A DNA stretch of 64,000 bases from Actinobacteria bacterium HGW-Actinobacteria-4 (GTDB lineage: Bacteria > Actinomycetota > Actinomycetes > Actinomycetales > Demequinaceae): assembly GCA_002841315.1 (NCBI GenBank), contig PHEW01000004.1:62001-126000 (forward strand), read 5' to 3'. The notes below the pieces were generated by a model that was not told the DNA's origin, did not search any database, and was given only the letters and a program-made list of their open reading frames with translations. Below, piece after piece: positions 7,972-16,956 of this stretch (position 1 is the first letter of the stretch; each line of letters begins with the position of its first letter). A program made the translations under genes and the position numbers.

Positions 7972-9743
7972 GCGCGCGTCCATCCCTCGTTGGCACGTTC
8001 CGGCGCGGGCTCGCGGTGAGCCCCGAGTTCCGGACTGGAATTGTCATCACGCTTGTCATGGCAGGCTTTGCGTCGCTCGGCCGTGCCGCGGTTCCGTTCC
8101 TCACCCAGCGCGTCACCGACGAAGGCCTGTTGGCCCCTGATGGCGTCAATGTGGAACTCGCTACCCGATACGCGTCGGTGGGTGCCGTGGTGCTCACCCT
8201 GTCTGCACTGTTGGCGTGGCGGGTGCGGACGCGCATGGTGACGGCGGCGGAAGCCGGCCTCGCAACGCTCAGAATCCGTGCGTTCAAGAAGGTTCACGAG
8301 CTCTCGGTGCTCACTCAGAACGAGGAGCAGCGCGGCCGCTACGTCTCGCGGGTCACCGGGGATGTCGAGACCATGCGCGATCTCATGCAATGGACAGGTG
8401 CGGCGATGCTCATCTCGGCTCTCGAAGCCGTCGTGGTCTTCATTGTGATGCTTGCCTATTCGTGGCAACTCGCCCTCGTTGTGCTGTGCGCCTTCATCCC
8501 CATGATGCTCGCCTTGTTCTACATTCAGCCTCGCGTGAGGGTCGCATTCCAAGGCGTCCGGGCCCAGATGGGTGACCTTTTGGGCAAGACGTCGGAGCAA
8601 ATCGTGGGCGTCGCCACGATCCGGTCCTATGGTGTCCAGGAGCGCATGCGCGGTCAGCTTCGCGATGAAATTGACAGCATCTTTGCGGCCGAGCGCCGCG
8701 CGAGCCGGCTGGCTTCAACCAACTTCGCCACCTCGGTCTTCGGCCAGTCGCTTGGAACCGGACTCGCGCTGATTGTCGGAACCCTGCTCGCACTTGACGG
8801 CGGGATGACCGTGGGCACCGTGGTGGCGTTCGCATTCCTGGTGTACATGTTCTCCGGCCCCTTGATGTGGATCATCGAGATGCTCGCGGAGATGCAGCGT
8901 GCCATGGTCGGGTGGCGACGCGCGCTCGAGCTCGTTGACCAAGAGATCACCGTGGTTGACCCTGGCGAGGCGGGCATTGAGATTCCTCGTGGACGTGGCG
9001 ACCTCAAGGTGAAGGGAGTGCGCCTCACATACCCGGGTGGGCCCGAGGTGCTCAAAGGCATCGACATCGACCTGCCCACGGGGCAGCGGCTCGCACTGGT
9101 GGGCCGGACGGGATCCGGAAAGACGTCGCTTGCGCGCTTGCTGTCACGATTCTTCGATCCCACCTCAGGCAGCATCGAGGTGGGCGGCGTCGACCTCCGG
9201 AAGGTTCCCATGCACTCGCTGCGACACTCGGTCGCCGTGGTGCCGCAGGAGGGCTTCCTGTTTGACGGCACCATCCGATCCAACCTCGAGTACTCGCTCC
9301 CGAACGCCTCTCCGGAAGACCTTGAACGGCGCGCACTATCAGCGATGGAATCGCTCGGGCTCGAGCCGTGGTTGGACAGGTTGCCCTTGGGCATCGATAC
9401 CCCGGTGGGCCCGCGCGGAGAGCTGCTGTCAGCCGGTGAACGCCAACTCGTTTCCATCACGCGCGCGTACTTGCGCGACCCCGAGTTGCTTATTCTGGAC
9501 GAGGCGACTTCGGCGGTGGATCCCGCAACCGAGGTGCGCATTAGCCGGGCGCTCGAGGGTCTCATGGCCGGGCGCACATCGGTGGTGATCGCGCACCGAT
9601 TGTCGACCGCCGAACGCGCGGACGTGATCGGCGTCATGGATCAAGGTGAGTTGGTCGAATACGGCACTCACCGTGACTTGGTGAAGGGCAAAGGCATCTA
9701 CGCGGATTTGTACGCCGCGTGGATGTCCCAGACGCGAGACTAG
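7968..9743 (+). CDS. Heterodimeric ABC exporter subunit with the canonical catalytic site (TMD-NBD)
   Basis: A 591-residue half-transporter with an N-terminal transmembrane domain of about six helices and a nucleotide-binding domain. Walker A GRTGSGKTS, Walker B LLILDEATSAVD with the catalytic Glu, and H-loop IAHRLST are all canonical. The signature motif is LSAGERQL instead of LSGGQ. Combined with the upstream partner's Asp and Tyr changes, the two subunits would form one intact and one degenerate ATP site. The 4-nt overlap with the upstream gene supports equimolar production. It is followed by 82 nt without a gene and then hisI. Substrate unknown. Confidence 0.9.
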   Translation: MSARPSLVGTFRRGLAVSPEFRTGIVITLVMAGFASLGRAAVPFLTQRVTDEGLLAPDGVNVELATRYASVGAVVLTLSALLAWRVRTRMVTAAEAGLATLRIRAFKKVHELSVLTQNEEQRGRYVSRVTGDVETMRDLMQWTGAAMLISALEAVVVFIVMLAYSWQLALVVLCAFIPMMLALFYIQPRVRVAFQGVRAQMGDLLGKTSEQIVGVATIRSYGVQERMRGQLRDEIDSIFAAERRASRLASTNFATSVFGQSLGTGLALIVGTLLALDGGMTVGTVVAFAFLVYMFSGPLMWIIEMLAEMQRAMVGWRRALELVDQEITVVDPGEAGIEIPRGRGDLKVKGVRLTYPGGPEVLKGIDIDLPTGQRLALVGRTGSGKTSLARLLSRFFDPTSGSIEVGGVDLRKVPMHSLRHSVAVVPQEGFLFDGTIRSNLEYSLPNASPEDLERRALSAMESLGLEPWLDRLPLGIDTPVGPRGELLSAGERQLVSITRAYLRDPELLILDEATSAVDPATEVRISRALEGLMAGRTSVVIAHRLSTAERADVIGVMDQGELVEYGTHRDLVKGKGIYADLYAAWMSQTRD

Positions 9744-9825
9744 GTTGCCACGCCGCTCTTTGGGTAGCACTGCCCACACCATGTTGGGTTGTCACCGCTC
9801 GCCGTGAGCATGGAAGGATAGGCGC

Positions 9826-10185
9826 ATGCCACTAGACCCAGCGATTGCTAGTCGACTCAAGCGCGACCCCGCGGGCCTGGTGTGTGCGGTGGTGCAGCAG
9901 CACTCCACCGGCAAGGTCTTGATGGTCGCATGGATGAACGACGATGCCCTCGCCGAGACCCTCACCACCGGGCGGGCCGTCTACTGGAGCCGTAGCCGTC
10001 AGGAGTTATGGCGCAAGGGCGACACATCCGGCAATGTCCAGCACGTGGTATCTGTGTCCCTCGATTGCGATGGGGATGCGTTGCTCCTGGTGGTCGACCA
10101 AGTGGGTCCGGCATGTCACACCGGCGAGGAGTCGTGCTTCGACGCTGGCGGAGACCTGGGCGCAGTCGTGGCGAGAACGCCATGA
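9826..10185 (+). CDS. hisI: Phosphoribosyl-AMP cyclohydrolase HisI
   Basis: A 119-residue monofunctional enzyme that opens the adenine ring of phosphoribosyl-AMP, the third step of histidine synthesis. Family motifs seen are [36 protein letters not shown], and the metal-binding region [28 protein letters not shown] with conserved Asp and Cys ligands. There is no fused HisE domain. GGAAGGA at 9812-9818 sits 7 nt before the ATG. The stop overlaps the trpE start by ATGA, coupling histidine and tryptophan genes in one unit. Confidence 0.96.
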   Translation: MPLDPAIASRLKRDPAGLVCAVVQQHSTGKVLMVAWMNDDALAETLTTGRAVYWSRSRQELWRKGDTSGNVQHVVSVSLDCDGDALLLVVDQVGPACHTGEESCFDAGGDLGAVVARTP

Positions 10186-11756
10186 CTACCGCACAGAGCA
10201 CTTCTGGCGAGGCCAGTGCGGTGGGGCTGGAGTGGGGCGAGACCTGGCCAGCCTTCGAACAGTTCACCGCGTTGGGCACCACCCATCGCGTGGTGCCCGT
10301 CGTCAGGAGACTGCTCGCGGATTCCCTCACACCCGTAGCGGTCTACCGGGCGCTCGCCCACGAGCGACCCGGGACTTTCATCCTCGAATCGGCGGAGCCC
10401 GACGGGTCGCGGTCGAGGTTCTCCTTTGTTGGGGTCCAGGCGAGTGCGACGCTGACGATCAACGGGGATGAAGCCACGTGGAGTGGCGACGTCCCGGTGG
10501 GGCTCACCGCGCAGTCCCCGCTCGACGCGATTCGAGAAGCGCTGGCCGAGCTAGCCTCGGAGGCTATCCCGGGCTTGCCGCCTTTGACGGGAGGGCTCGT
10601 GGGCCTGCTCGGGTGGGACATGGTGAGGCAATGGGAGCCTACTCTGCCGCAGAAAGCCCCCCGTGAACTTGACGTGCCGGACGCCGTACTCTGTCTCGCT
10701 ACCGACATCGCCGCTATCGACCATCACGACGGTTCCGTGTGGCTGATCGCTAATGCCGTCAACGCGAACGCTCAGCCGTCGGGCATCGAGAGTGCCTTCG
10801 ACGATGCGTTGGCACGCCTTGACGCCATGCAAGCGGACCTGGCGTCGGCACCTGCGGGTGAGGTGTCGGTGACGGAGCCTGACGCTCACGAGCCTTCCGT
10901 ACGCGCTCGTTCTGAACCAGGTGACTACGAGCAGAACGTGGCGATCTGCAAGGAGGCAATACGCGACGGCGACGTGTTCCAGGTGGTGCCATCGCAGAGG
11001 TTCGAGGTTGATTGCAGCGCGTCGCCCCTCGACGTCTACCGGGTGTTGCGCACCCTCAACCCCAGCCCGTACATGTACTACTTCCAGTTGCGCGATGGCG
11101 ACGGCAACGACTTCGCGGTGGTGGGCTCGAGCCCGGAGTCGCTCGTCGCCGTTAAGGACCACGAGGTGATGACGTATCCCATTGCTGGATCGCGTCCCCG
11201 GGGTGCCACGCCCGAGCAAGACAAGGCGCTTGAGTTGGAACTCCTCGCGGACCCTAAAGAGATCGCCGAGCACATCATGCTCGTCGACCTTTCCCGCAAT
11301 GATCTTGTCAAGGTGTGTGAGCCGGCCTCGGTGGAAGTGGTCGACTTCAAGGCTGTCAACCGCTATAGCCACATCATGCATATCTGTTCCACCGTGGTGG
11401 GCAGGCTTGAACCGCAGTACGGGCCGGTCGATGTCCTGACCGCAACATTCCCTGCAGGGACGCTGTCAGGCGCCCCCAAGCCGCGAGCCATCGCGCTGAT
11501 CGATGAGGTGGAGCCCGCGAGGCGTGCGTTCTACGGCGGAGCAGCAGGCTACTTTGACTTCGCTGGCAACATGGACCTTGCGATCACCATTCGTACCGCG
11601 CTCATTAAGGATCAGGTGGCGTACGTGCAGGCTGGCGCGGGTGTGGTCGCAGACTCGATCCCGGCACGCGAAGAACAAGAGACCCGAGACAAGGCCGCCG
11701 CAATGATTCGCGCGATTTCGCGTGCTACCCGCCTTCGTGACGTGGGTCGTGGCTAG
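10182..11756 (+). CDS. trpE: Anthranilate synthase component I TrpE
   Basis: About 524 residues; the chorismate-binding subunit that forms anthranilate from chorismate with ammonia supplied by TrpG. The N-terminal region ([19 protein letters not shown]) carries the usual tryptophan-feedback site, where an ESA/LESAE motif is typical. The C-terminal catalytic domain shows [40 protein letters not shown] and [14 protein letters not shown]. The reading frame continues upstream, but the ATG at 10182 is chosen because it overlaps the hisI stop and gives the normal length. trpG and trpD are not in this window. Its TAG stop forms part of a -10-like TAGACT. Confidence 0.95.
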   Translation: MTTAQSTSGEASAVGLEWGETWPAFEQFTALGTTHRVVPVVRRLLADSLTPVAVYRALAHERPGTFILESAEPDGSRSRFSFVGVQASATLTINGDEATWSGDVPVGLTAQSPLDAIREALAELASEAIPGLPPLTGGLVGLLGWDMVRQWEPTLPQKAPRELDVPDAVLCLATDIAAIDHHDGSVWLIANAVNANAQPSGIESAFDDALARLDAMQADLASAPAGEVSVTEPDAHEPSVRARSEPGDYEQNVAICKEAIRDGDVFQVVPSQRFEVDCSASPLDVYRVLRTLNPSPYMYYFQLRDGDGNDFAVVGSSPESLVAVKDHEVMTYPIAGSRPRGATPEQDKALELELLADPKEIAEHIMLVDLSRNDLVKVCEPASVEVVDFKAVNRYSHIMHICSTVVGRLEPQYGPVDVLTATFPAGTLSGAPKPRAIALIDEVEPARRAFYGGAAGYFDFAGNMDLAITIRTALIKDQVAYVQAGAGVVADSIPAREEQETRDKAAAMIRAISRATRLRDVGRG

Positions 11757-11759
11757 ACT
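11754..11759 (+). promoter_or_regulatory. Putative -10 box after trpE (TAGACT)
   Basis: TAGACT begins with the trpE stop codon. A start site about 7 nt later would give a short leader with AAGGAG at 11773-11778 before the ATG at 11784. TTCGTG at 11734-11739 is a possible but closely spaced -35. The same arrangement of stop codon and -10 occurs at pup, pfkA and uvrC. Confidence 0.35.
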
Positions 11760-11783
11760 GTCGAAAGAACCCAAGGAGTGAGA

Positions 11784-12020
11784 ATGTCGAGCGTTGAACT
11801 AGAACCCCAGGACCTGCCCGATGTGGCGCCGGACAATCACGGCAAGACCTACGCCGGGTGGGCAACCACCACCGGATTCGTGGTCGCGACCCTTGCTGCG
11901 GGCATCGGGCTAAGCGTGTCAAACATGACGCTGATCTGGGTCGGAATAGGTGTGGCAGTCGCCGCCATCGTGGCGGGGATTGTCCTGAGGGCGCTTGGAT
12001 ACGGGCAACCTCGTCAGTAA
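11784..12020 (+). CDS. Small membrane protein of the HGxxPAAW type
   Basis: 78 residues with two predicted membrane helices (about 26-45 and 48-69) and a short acidic N-terminus. NHGKTYAGWATTTGF matches the position and spacing of the HGxxPAAW motif of a small actinobacterial family found beside trp genes, but here it reads HGKTYAGW, so Pro and one Ala are replaced. AAGGAG at 11773-11778 gives a 5-nt spacing to this ATG, which favours it over the in-frame GTG at 11778. It lies between trpE and trpC, as the family usually does. The function is unknown; a role in tryptophan synthesis or transport is only suggested by neighbourhood. Confidence 0.75.
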   Translation: MSSVELEPQDLPDVAPDNHGKTYAGWATTTGFVVATLAAGIGLSVSNMTLIWVGIGVAVAAIVAGIVLRALGYGQPRQ

Positions 12021-12068
12021 TCGGTGCTCCTGGCAGGGAGCGTCTTTCCACTATCAAAGGAGATTGGC

Positions 12069-12383
12069 ATGACTGCAGTTCCTCCTCCGCCCCCGGCGGG
12101 CGCAGCGCCATACGGAGGTGCTTCGGCATCGAAGAACGGCCTCGGCACCTGGTCACTCGTGACCGGCATCTTGTCGATCATTTGCTGTGGTTTCATCGCA
12201 GGTATTCCTGCGATCATCCTTGGCTTGCAATCCAAGGCTGCGGCCGAACAGGGCCTCGCGACCAACGGCAACCTCGGGCAGATTGGTTTCATCCTGGGGA
12301 TTATCGGAAGCGCGCTGTCCGTGGTGGGCATGATCTTGAACTTCTCGGGTCTGCTCGCTCTGCCTTTCGCTGAGTTCAGCTAG
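12069..12383 (+). CDS. DUF4190-type small membrane protein
   Basis: 104 residues. A Pro/Gly/Ala-rich cytoplasmic N-terminus (AVPPPPPAGAAPYGG) is followed by two hydrophobic segments (about residues 30-55 and 73-98). GTWSLVTGILSIICCGFIAGIPAIILG and the GxIGFILGIIGSALS-like second helix match the DUF4190 pattern. AAAGGAGA at 12056-12063 sits 5 nt upstream of the chosen ATG; the frame extends further upstream without a better start. It precedes the DUF2752 gene by 3 nt, so the two are probably co-transcribed. Function unknown. Confidence 0.8.
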   Translation: MTAVPPPPPAGAAPYGGASASKNGLGTWSLVTGILSIICCGFIAGIPAIILGLQSKAAAEQGLATNGNLGQIGFILGIIGSALSVVGMILNFSGLLALPFAEFS

Positions 12384-12386
12384 ACG

Positions 12387-12824
12387 ATGACGGCAGCCGT
12401 GCTTGAGCGTGAGACCCAGACGGGGTCTGTTCGACCCATGCTGGGACCGTTGAGCACGGCTGCCATCCTCGCCGCAGGGGCCGTGTACACCGCGGTACGC
12501 GATCCCTATCAGGCGGGATTCTTCCCCGAGTGCGTCTTCTTGGCCGCTAGTGGTCACTACTGCCCAGGCTGTGGCGGACTCCGGGCCACCCATGAACTGC
12601 TTCACGGCAACCTTGTTGGCGCGCTGGACATGAACCCTGTGGTCGTCTTGGTGATCATCCCCTTGATTGTCGTCTCGCTCGCGTGGTGGGGCCTACGCTC
12701 CGCGGGCGTGCGCTTGCCGTCCGTGACGATCTCGACGCCCATGGCTTGGGCGCTGCCGTTGTTTCTCTTCGCATTCTGGATCGCACGCAACATCCCTGCG
12801 CTCGAGCCCTTCCTCGCTCCGTAG
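12387..12824 (+). CDS. DUF2752 membrane protein
   Basis: 145 residues with about three membrane helices. The family signature is [40 protein letters not shown], in which the CPGCG cysteines and the Arg lie between the first two helices. DUF2752 proteins are widespread in Actinobacteria and Bacteroidetes and remain uncharacterised. The ATG starts 3 nt after the preceding stop, with no independent ribosome binding site, suggesting translational coupling. A G/C-rich hairpin follows the stop. Confidence 0.85.
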   Translation: MTAAVLERETQTGSVRPMLGPLSTAAILAAGAVYTAVRDPYQAGFFPECVFLAASGHYCPGCGGLRATHELLHGNLVGALDMNPVVVLVIIPLIVVSLAWWGLRSAGVRLPSVTISTPMAWALPLFLFAFWIARNIPALEPFLAP

Positions 12825-12831
12825 CATTCGC

Positions 12832-12851
12832 TGCCCCCAGCTTGGGGGGCA
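12832..12851 (+). terminator. GC-rich hairpin between the DUF2752 gene and trpC
   Basis: TGCCCCC (12832-12838) pairs with GGGGGCA (12845-12851) across a 6-nt loop. No T-run follows. It lies just after the DUF2752 stop and before a putative new promoter for trpC, so it may end or attenuate the trpE-DUF transcript. Confidence 0.45.
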
Positions 12852-12877
12852 CGGTCATCGGCCTCATCCGTGTTGGT

Positions 12878-12883
12878 TACGAT
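12878..12883 (+). promoter_or_regulatory. Putative -10 box before trpC (TACGAT)
   Basis: TACGAT ends 6 nt before an ATG at 12890 that opens a six-codon ORF ending in the trpC start. Start of transcription near 12890 would give trpC a leader of about 17 nt, which includes GGGAG at 12892-12896. Confidence 0.45.
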
Positions 12884-12889
12884 GTAGCC

Positions 12890-12910
12890 ATGGGAGCGAG
12901 TGCGTCATGA
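12890..12910 (+). CDS. Possible six-codon leaderless upstream ORF (MGASAS) coupled to trpC
   Basis: ATG GGA GCG AGT GCG TCA TGA; its stop shares the ATGA overlap with the trpC ATG at 12907. The start is 6 nt after TACGAT, the spacing seen at other leaderless genes in this window. It has no Trp codon, so it is not a classical trp attenuator peptide. It may deliver ribosomes to trpC, or it may be chance, since GGGAG upstream could serve trpC directly. Confidence 0.35.
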   Translation: MGASAS

Positions 12911-13716
12911 GTGTCCTCGACAGCATCGTGGCTGGTGTGAAGGAAGATCTAGCGGTGCGCGAACAAGCCACCTCGATGGATGCGCTCAAGCAGCGCGCCG
13001 AACGGCTACCTGGGGCACAAGACGCCTTCCAGCTTTTGAGCATGGACGCGGTGGCGGTGATCGCCGAGGTCAAGCGATCGAGCCCGTCCAAGGGCGAGCT
13101 TGCCGACATCAGCGATCCGTCCTCGCTCGCCACTGAGTACGAGGCCGGCGGGGCATCCGTCATCTCGGTTCTGACTGAGCAGCGACGCTTCAACGGATCG
13201 CTCGCCGACTTGGATGCGGTGCGAGGCAAGGTCGATATCCCCGTTCTGCGCAAGGACTTCATCGTCACGCCGTACCAAGTGTGGGAGGCGCGTGCGCATG
13301 GCGCAGATATGGTCTTGCTGATTGTCGCCGCTTTGGAACAGATGGCGCTCGAGTCACTCGTGGAACGCGTTCACTCGCTAGGGATGTGCGCGCTCGTCGA
13401 GGTCCACGATGAGCATGAGGTTAAGCGCGCGGTGGACGCCGGTGCCAAAATCATCGGCATCAACGCGCGCAACCTCAAGACGCTCGAGGTCGATCGAGAC
13501 ACGTTCTCACGCGTTTCGCCGACCATCCCAGCGGGCGTGTTGCGCGTCGCCGAATCAGGTATTCGCGACAGCCATGATGTCGTTGAGTACGCTCGCATGG
13601 GCGCTGACGCGGTGCTGGTGGGCGAGGCTCTCGTGAAGGACAAGGATCCACGCCAGGCTGTCGCCTCCATGGTGGCAGCGGGCGCGCACCCGGCTTTGCG
13701 ATCGGTGCGCCCGTGA
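12907..13716 (+). CDS. trpC: Indole-3-glycerol phosphate synthase TrpC
   Basis: A 269-residue monofunctional (beta/alpha)8 barrel that closes the indole ring from carboxyphenylamino-deoxyribulose phosphate. [13 protein letters not shown] carries the catalytic Lys; [38 protein letters not shown] and VAESGI are the family motifs. There is no fused TrpF domain. It starts the trpC-trpB-trpA-lgt unit, with a separate putative promoter and a hairpin upstream. The GTG of trpB overlaps its stop by 4 nt. Confidence 0.96.
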   Translation: MSVLDSIVAGVKEDLAVREQATSMDALKQRAERLPGAQDAFQLLSMDAVAVIAEVKRSSPSKGELADISDPSSLATEYEAGGASVISVLTEQRRFNGSLADLDAVRGKVDIPVLRKDFIVTPYQVWEARAHGADMVLLIVAALEQMALESLVERVHSLGMCALVEVHDEHEVKRAVDAGAKIIGINARNLKTLEVDRDTFSRVSPTIPAGVLRVAESGIRDSHDVVEYARMGADAVLVGEALVKDKDPRQAVASMVAAGAHPALRSVRP

Positions 13717-14921
13717 CCGAATCGCTCCAATCGGCCCCCGGGCCGTTCTTTGGCGACTTTGGCGGCCAGTTTGTCCCGGAGGCGCTGATGGCTGCGCTCG
13801 ACCAACTCACCGATGCTTACGACAAGGCGCGCCTCGACCCGAGCTTCTATGCCGAGATCGACCGCCTGGGTCGCGAGTACTCGGGACGCCCCAGCATCGT
13901 CACTGAAGTGCTGCGCTTCGCGAAGCACGCCGGGGGAGCGCGGGTCTTCCTCAAGCGCGAGGACCTCAATCACACCGGCTCCCACAAGATCAACAACGTA
14001 TTGGGACAGGCACTGCTCACCAAGCGGATCGGCAAGACTCGCGTGATCGCCGAAACCGGAGCTGGCCAACACGGCGTCGCCACGGCTACGGCCGCGGCAC
14101 TCATGGACCTCGAGTGCGTGGTCTACATGGGGGAAGAGGACACGGAACGTCAGGCCCTCAATGTGGCCCGCATGAAGCTGCTCGGCGCCACCGTGGTCCC
14201 GGTCAAGACTGGTTCCCGGACACTCCGCGACGCGATCAACGAGGCCTACCGCGACTGGGTCGCCAACGTTGACACCACCAACTACGTCTTTGGCACCGCG
14301 GCAGGCCCGCACCCCTTTCCTGCCATGGTGCGAGACTTTCAGCGCGTGATCGGGCTCGAAGCCCGCGAGCAGATGCTCGCGATGGGAGGTCTTCCGGATG
14401 CGGTGCTGGCGTGTGTAGGCGGTGGCTCCAACGCGATCGGAATCTTTGACGCGTTCCTGGACGACTCTCAGGTGCGACTCATCGGGTGCGAAGCGGCAGG
14501 CGACGGTGTCGAGACGGGGCGGCACGCATCGGCGATTGGCGGCGGACGCCCAGGCGTCCTGCATGGCTCGAAGTCCTACGTTCTTCAGGACGCCGACGGC
14601 CAAACCACCGAGTCCCACTCGATCTCGGCGGGCCTGGACTATCCCGGTGTGGGCCCGCAACACGCGTGGTTGGCAGACCTAGGCCGTGCCGAGTACTGGG
14701 CTGTGACTGACGTCGAGGCGATGGAAGCGTTCCGCTTGCTATGCCGGACCGAGGGCATTTTGCCCGCGATCGAGTCCGCGCACGCACTTGCCGGTGCGAT
14801 CAAGCTCGGCAAGGAGCTTGGTGAGGACGCCACCCTGCTCGTCAACCTGTCGGGGCGGGGCGACAAGGACGTGGAATCGGCCGCGCGTTACTTCGACATG
14901 CTGCCGGAGTCGCACTCGTGA
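13713..14921 (+). CDS. trpB: Tryptophan synthase beta subunit TrpB
   Basis: A 402-residue PLP enzyme that condenses indole with serine in complex with Trp[15 protein letters not shown] is the N-terminal signature, [11 protein letters not shown] carries the PLP-binding Lys, [13 protein letters not shown] and the phosphate loop [10 protein letters not shown] are present, and NLSGRGDKD closes the protein. This is the TrpB1 type that works with TrpA, in keeping with the adjacent trpA. The GTG start overlaps trpC, and the stop overlaps the trpA GTG by 4 nt. Confidence 0.97.
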   Translation: MTESLQSAPGPFFGDFGGQFVPEALMAALDQLTDAYDKARLDPSFYAEIDRLGREYSGRPSIVTEVLRFAKHAGGARVFLKREDLNHTGSHKINNVLGQALLTKRIGKTRVIAETGAGQHGVATATAAALMDLECVVYMGEEDTERQALNVARMKLLGATVVPVKTGSRTLRDAINEAYRDWVANVDTTNYVFGTAAGPHPFPAMVRDFQRVIGLEAREQMLAMGGLPDAVLACVGGGSNAIGIFDAFLDDSQVRLIGCEAAGDGVETGRHASAIGGGRPGVLHGSKSYVLQDADGQTTESHSISAGLDYPGVGPQHAWLADLGRAEYWAVTDVEAMEAFRLLCRTEGILPAIESAHALAGAIKLGKELGEDATLLVNLSGRGDKDVESAARYFDMLPESHS

Positions 14922-15736
14922 GCGCGCTGACCGACCGGCTTGACGAGATCAAGGCCGAGGGGCGTGCGGCGCTGATCGGCTATCTTCCCGTGGGCTACCC
15001 CAGCGTGGAGGGCTCCATCGAGGCGATGGAAGTCATGGTCGAGGCTGGCGTGGACATCGTCGAGATTGGTCTGCCGTATTCGGACCCCGTGCTCGACGGT
15101 CCCGTGATTCAGTTTGCGGCGGAACAGGCCCTCGCGAACGGCACCCGGATCGCTGATGTGTTTCCCGCCGCGACCGCCGTAGCCGCGACCGGCGCCCCCG
15201 CGCTCGTGATGTCCTACTTCAATCCGATGCTCCAGTACGGAGTAGACCGATTTGCTCAGGACTTGCGCTCGGCAGGGGGAGTAGGCGTCATAACGCCCGA
15301 TCTCACTCCCGACTCTGGTGCCGAGTGGATCGCTGCGGCAGACGCTCACGGCCTCGACAAGATCTTCCTGGTGGCCCCGAGTTCTACCACGGAACGGCTG
15401 CACCTCACGGTCAACGCGACCACGGGCTTTGTCTACGCGGCATCCCTCATGGGTGTGACGGGCGAACGCGCAACCGTGGGTGATGCGGCTGAATCACTGG
15501 TGCGCAACACCAGGGCAGCTGGCGCGCCCCGAGTGTGTGTGGGCTTGGGTGTCACCACCGGGGCTCACGCGGCGCAGGTTGCTCGCTACGCCGATGGCGT
15601 GATCGTGGGCTCCGCACTGGTACGGTGCCTCACGGAGAATGAGTCGCTCGACGCCGGACTCGCGGCGCTCCGTGTCAAAGTTCAAGAGCTCGCCGCTGGA
15701 GTGCGAGCCGTCCGAGTACGAGGAGAAACGCTGTGA
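14918..15736 (+). CDS. trpA: Tryptophan synthase alpha subunit TrpA
   Basis: A 272-residue (beta/alpha)8 protein that cleaves indole-3-glycerol phosphate to indole and glyceraldehyde 3-phosphate. [19 protein letters not shown] and [21 protein letters not shown] contain the catalytic Glu; [11 protein letters not shown] carries the second acidic residue position; GVTGERA and [11 protein letters not shown] form the phosphate site. GTG start with a 4-nt overlap to trpB; the stop overlaps the lgt GTG by 4 nt. Confidence 0.96.
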   Translation: MSALTDRLDEIKAEGRAALIGYLPVGYPSVEGSIEAMEVMVEAGVDIVEIGLPYSDPVLDGPVIQFAAEQALANGTRIADVFPAATAVAATGAPALVMSYFNPMLQYGVDRFAQDLRSAGGVGVITPDLTPDSGAEWIAAADAHGLDKIFLVAPSSTTERLHLTVNATTGFVYAASLMGVTGERATVGDAAESLVRNTRAAGAPRVCVGLGVTTGAHAAQVARYADGVIVGSALVRCLTENESLDAGLAALRVKVQELAAGVRAVRVRGETL

Positions 15737-16839
15737 TCACCACCGAAATCCCGAGTCCGCCGCTCGAATGGGCAACCATCAGCCTGGGTCCTCTGACCAT
15801 TCACGCGTACGCGCTGTTCATCTTGGCTGGCATCTTTTTCGCGCTGTGGCTGACGACGCGCCGTTGGGTGGAGCGAGGCGGCAACGCCGAGGTGGTCCAA
15901 GAGGTGACGCTGTGGGCCGTCCCCTTCGGCATCATCGGCGGCCGGATCTACCACGTGATCTCATCCCCAGCCGCATACTTTGGCGAGAACGGCAACCCTG
16001 TTGACGCCTTCAAGATTTGGGAAGGCGGCCTCGGTATTTGGGGGGCGGTCGCGCTGGGCGCAGTAGGTGCCTACATCGGGGCCCGCAGGCACGGGGTCTC
16101 GTTCACCGCGTACCTGGACGCCGCCGCACCTGCGGTGCTCATCGCCCAGGCGATTGGTCGGCTTGGCAACTACTTCAACCACGAACTCTACGGCGCGCCC
16201 ACCACCTTGCCGTGGGGTCTCGCGATTGATCCTTCACGCATGCGTGCGGGCGATGCGCTCGAGACTCTCTATCACCCCACCTTCCTCTACGAAATGCTGT
16301 GGAATCTCGCCGGTGCGGCATTGATCATCTATCTGGACCGGCGTTGGAACCTACGCGGCGGCCGCACCTTCTGGTTCTACGTGGTGGTGTACACCACCGG
16401 GCGCCTGTGGATCGAGATGCTCCGCGTGGACACAGCAGTCATGGTGGGCGGACTCCGTATCAACGTGTGGGTTGCCGCCGTGGTGCTGGTGAGCGCGATT
16501 GCGATCTTCATCTGGCAAGGACGTCGTCAGCGCGCGGCAGGCGATTCGACTCCGCGGCACCAGCTCGCGGCGACGGATTCCTCCGCAGCTGTGACCGAGG
16601 TCATGGAGACCAAGCCTCCGGCAAAGCGGACGGCAGCGCCGAGGGCCACGGTTGCCGAGAAGCCGAACGCCAAGACGCCGGCCGCCAAGACGCCGGCCGC
16701 CAAGAAGCCGGCAGCCAAGACGCAGGCAGCCAAGAAGCCGGCCGCCAAGAAGCCGGCTCCCGTCAAGAAGGCTGCAGCCTCCAAGGCCCCGGCCGCCAAG
16801 AAGCCCGCAGCCCCGAAAGACAAGCCCGCGAAGCCGTAG
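15733..16839 (+). CDS. lgt: Prolipoprotein diacylglyceryl transferase Lgt with a long Lys/Ala/Pro tail
   Basis: A 368-residue integral membrane enzyme that transfers diacylglycerol to the lipobox Cys of prolipoproteins, such as the FKBP protein and LivK in this window. About seven membrane helices cover residues 15-260. [22 protein letters not shown] is the Lgt signature with the essential Arg/Asn region, and [10 protein letters not shown] corresponds to the HGGL region. From about residue 290 the protein becomes a low-complexity tail of [10 protein letters not shown] repeats, roughly 60-70 residues, presumably cytoplasmic. Extended C-terminal tails on actinobacterial Lgt are known, but the composition varies. 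Co-translated with trpA by a GTGA overlap. Confidence 0.94.
   Translation: MITTEIPSPPLEWATISLGPLTIHAYALFILAGIFFALWLTTRRWVERGGNAEVVQEVTLWAVPFGIIGGRIYHVISSPAAYFGENGNPVDAFKIWEGGLGIWGAVALGAVGAYIGARRHGVSFTAYLDAAAPAVLIAQAIGRLGNYFNHELYGAPTTLPWGLAIDPSRMRAGDALETLYHPTFLYEMLWNLAGAALIIYLDRRWNLRGGRTFWFYVVVYTTGRLWIEMLRVDTAVMVGGLRINVWVAAVVLVSAIAIFIWQGRRQRAAGDSTPRHQLAATDSSAAVTEVMETKPPAKRTAAPRATVAEKPNAKTPAAKTPAAKKPAAKTQAAKKPAAKKPAPVKKAAASKAPAAKKPAAPKDKPAKP
16660..16836 (+). repeat. Tandem degenerate AAG-NCG-CCG-GC repeats encoding the Lgt tail
   Basis: A 15-nt unit encoding AAKTP or AAKKP recurs with small changes through the 3' part of lgt. The repeat is imperfect at both DNA and protein level, as in histone-H1-like low-complexity tails. 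Confidence 0.8.
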
Positions 16840-16956
16840 CGAATTCTCTGCTCACGGCCGGAGGCGGTACTCTTGACTACCGTGTCCAAACCGGGTCGAC
16901 GGCGCCCCAATGCAAGGTAGATTTGGGCCTCCGCGACGACGACTAAGGACGGTGTG

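Noticed and set aside
12832-12906. trp attenuator with Trp-rich leader peptide before trpC
   Set aside because: The only short ORF has no Trp codon, and no alternative antiterminator structure could be drawn.
16660-16836. Repeats in lgt as a CRISPR-like or satellite array
   Set aside because: They are in frame and encode a low-complexity tail, with no spacers.
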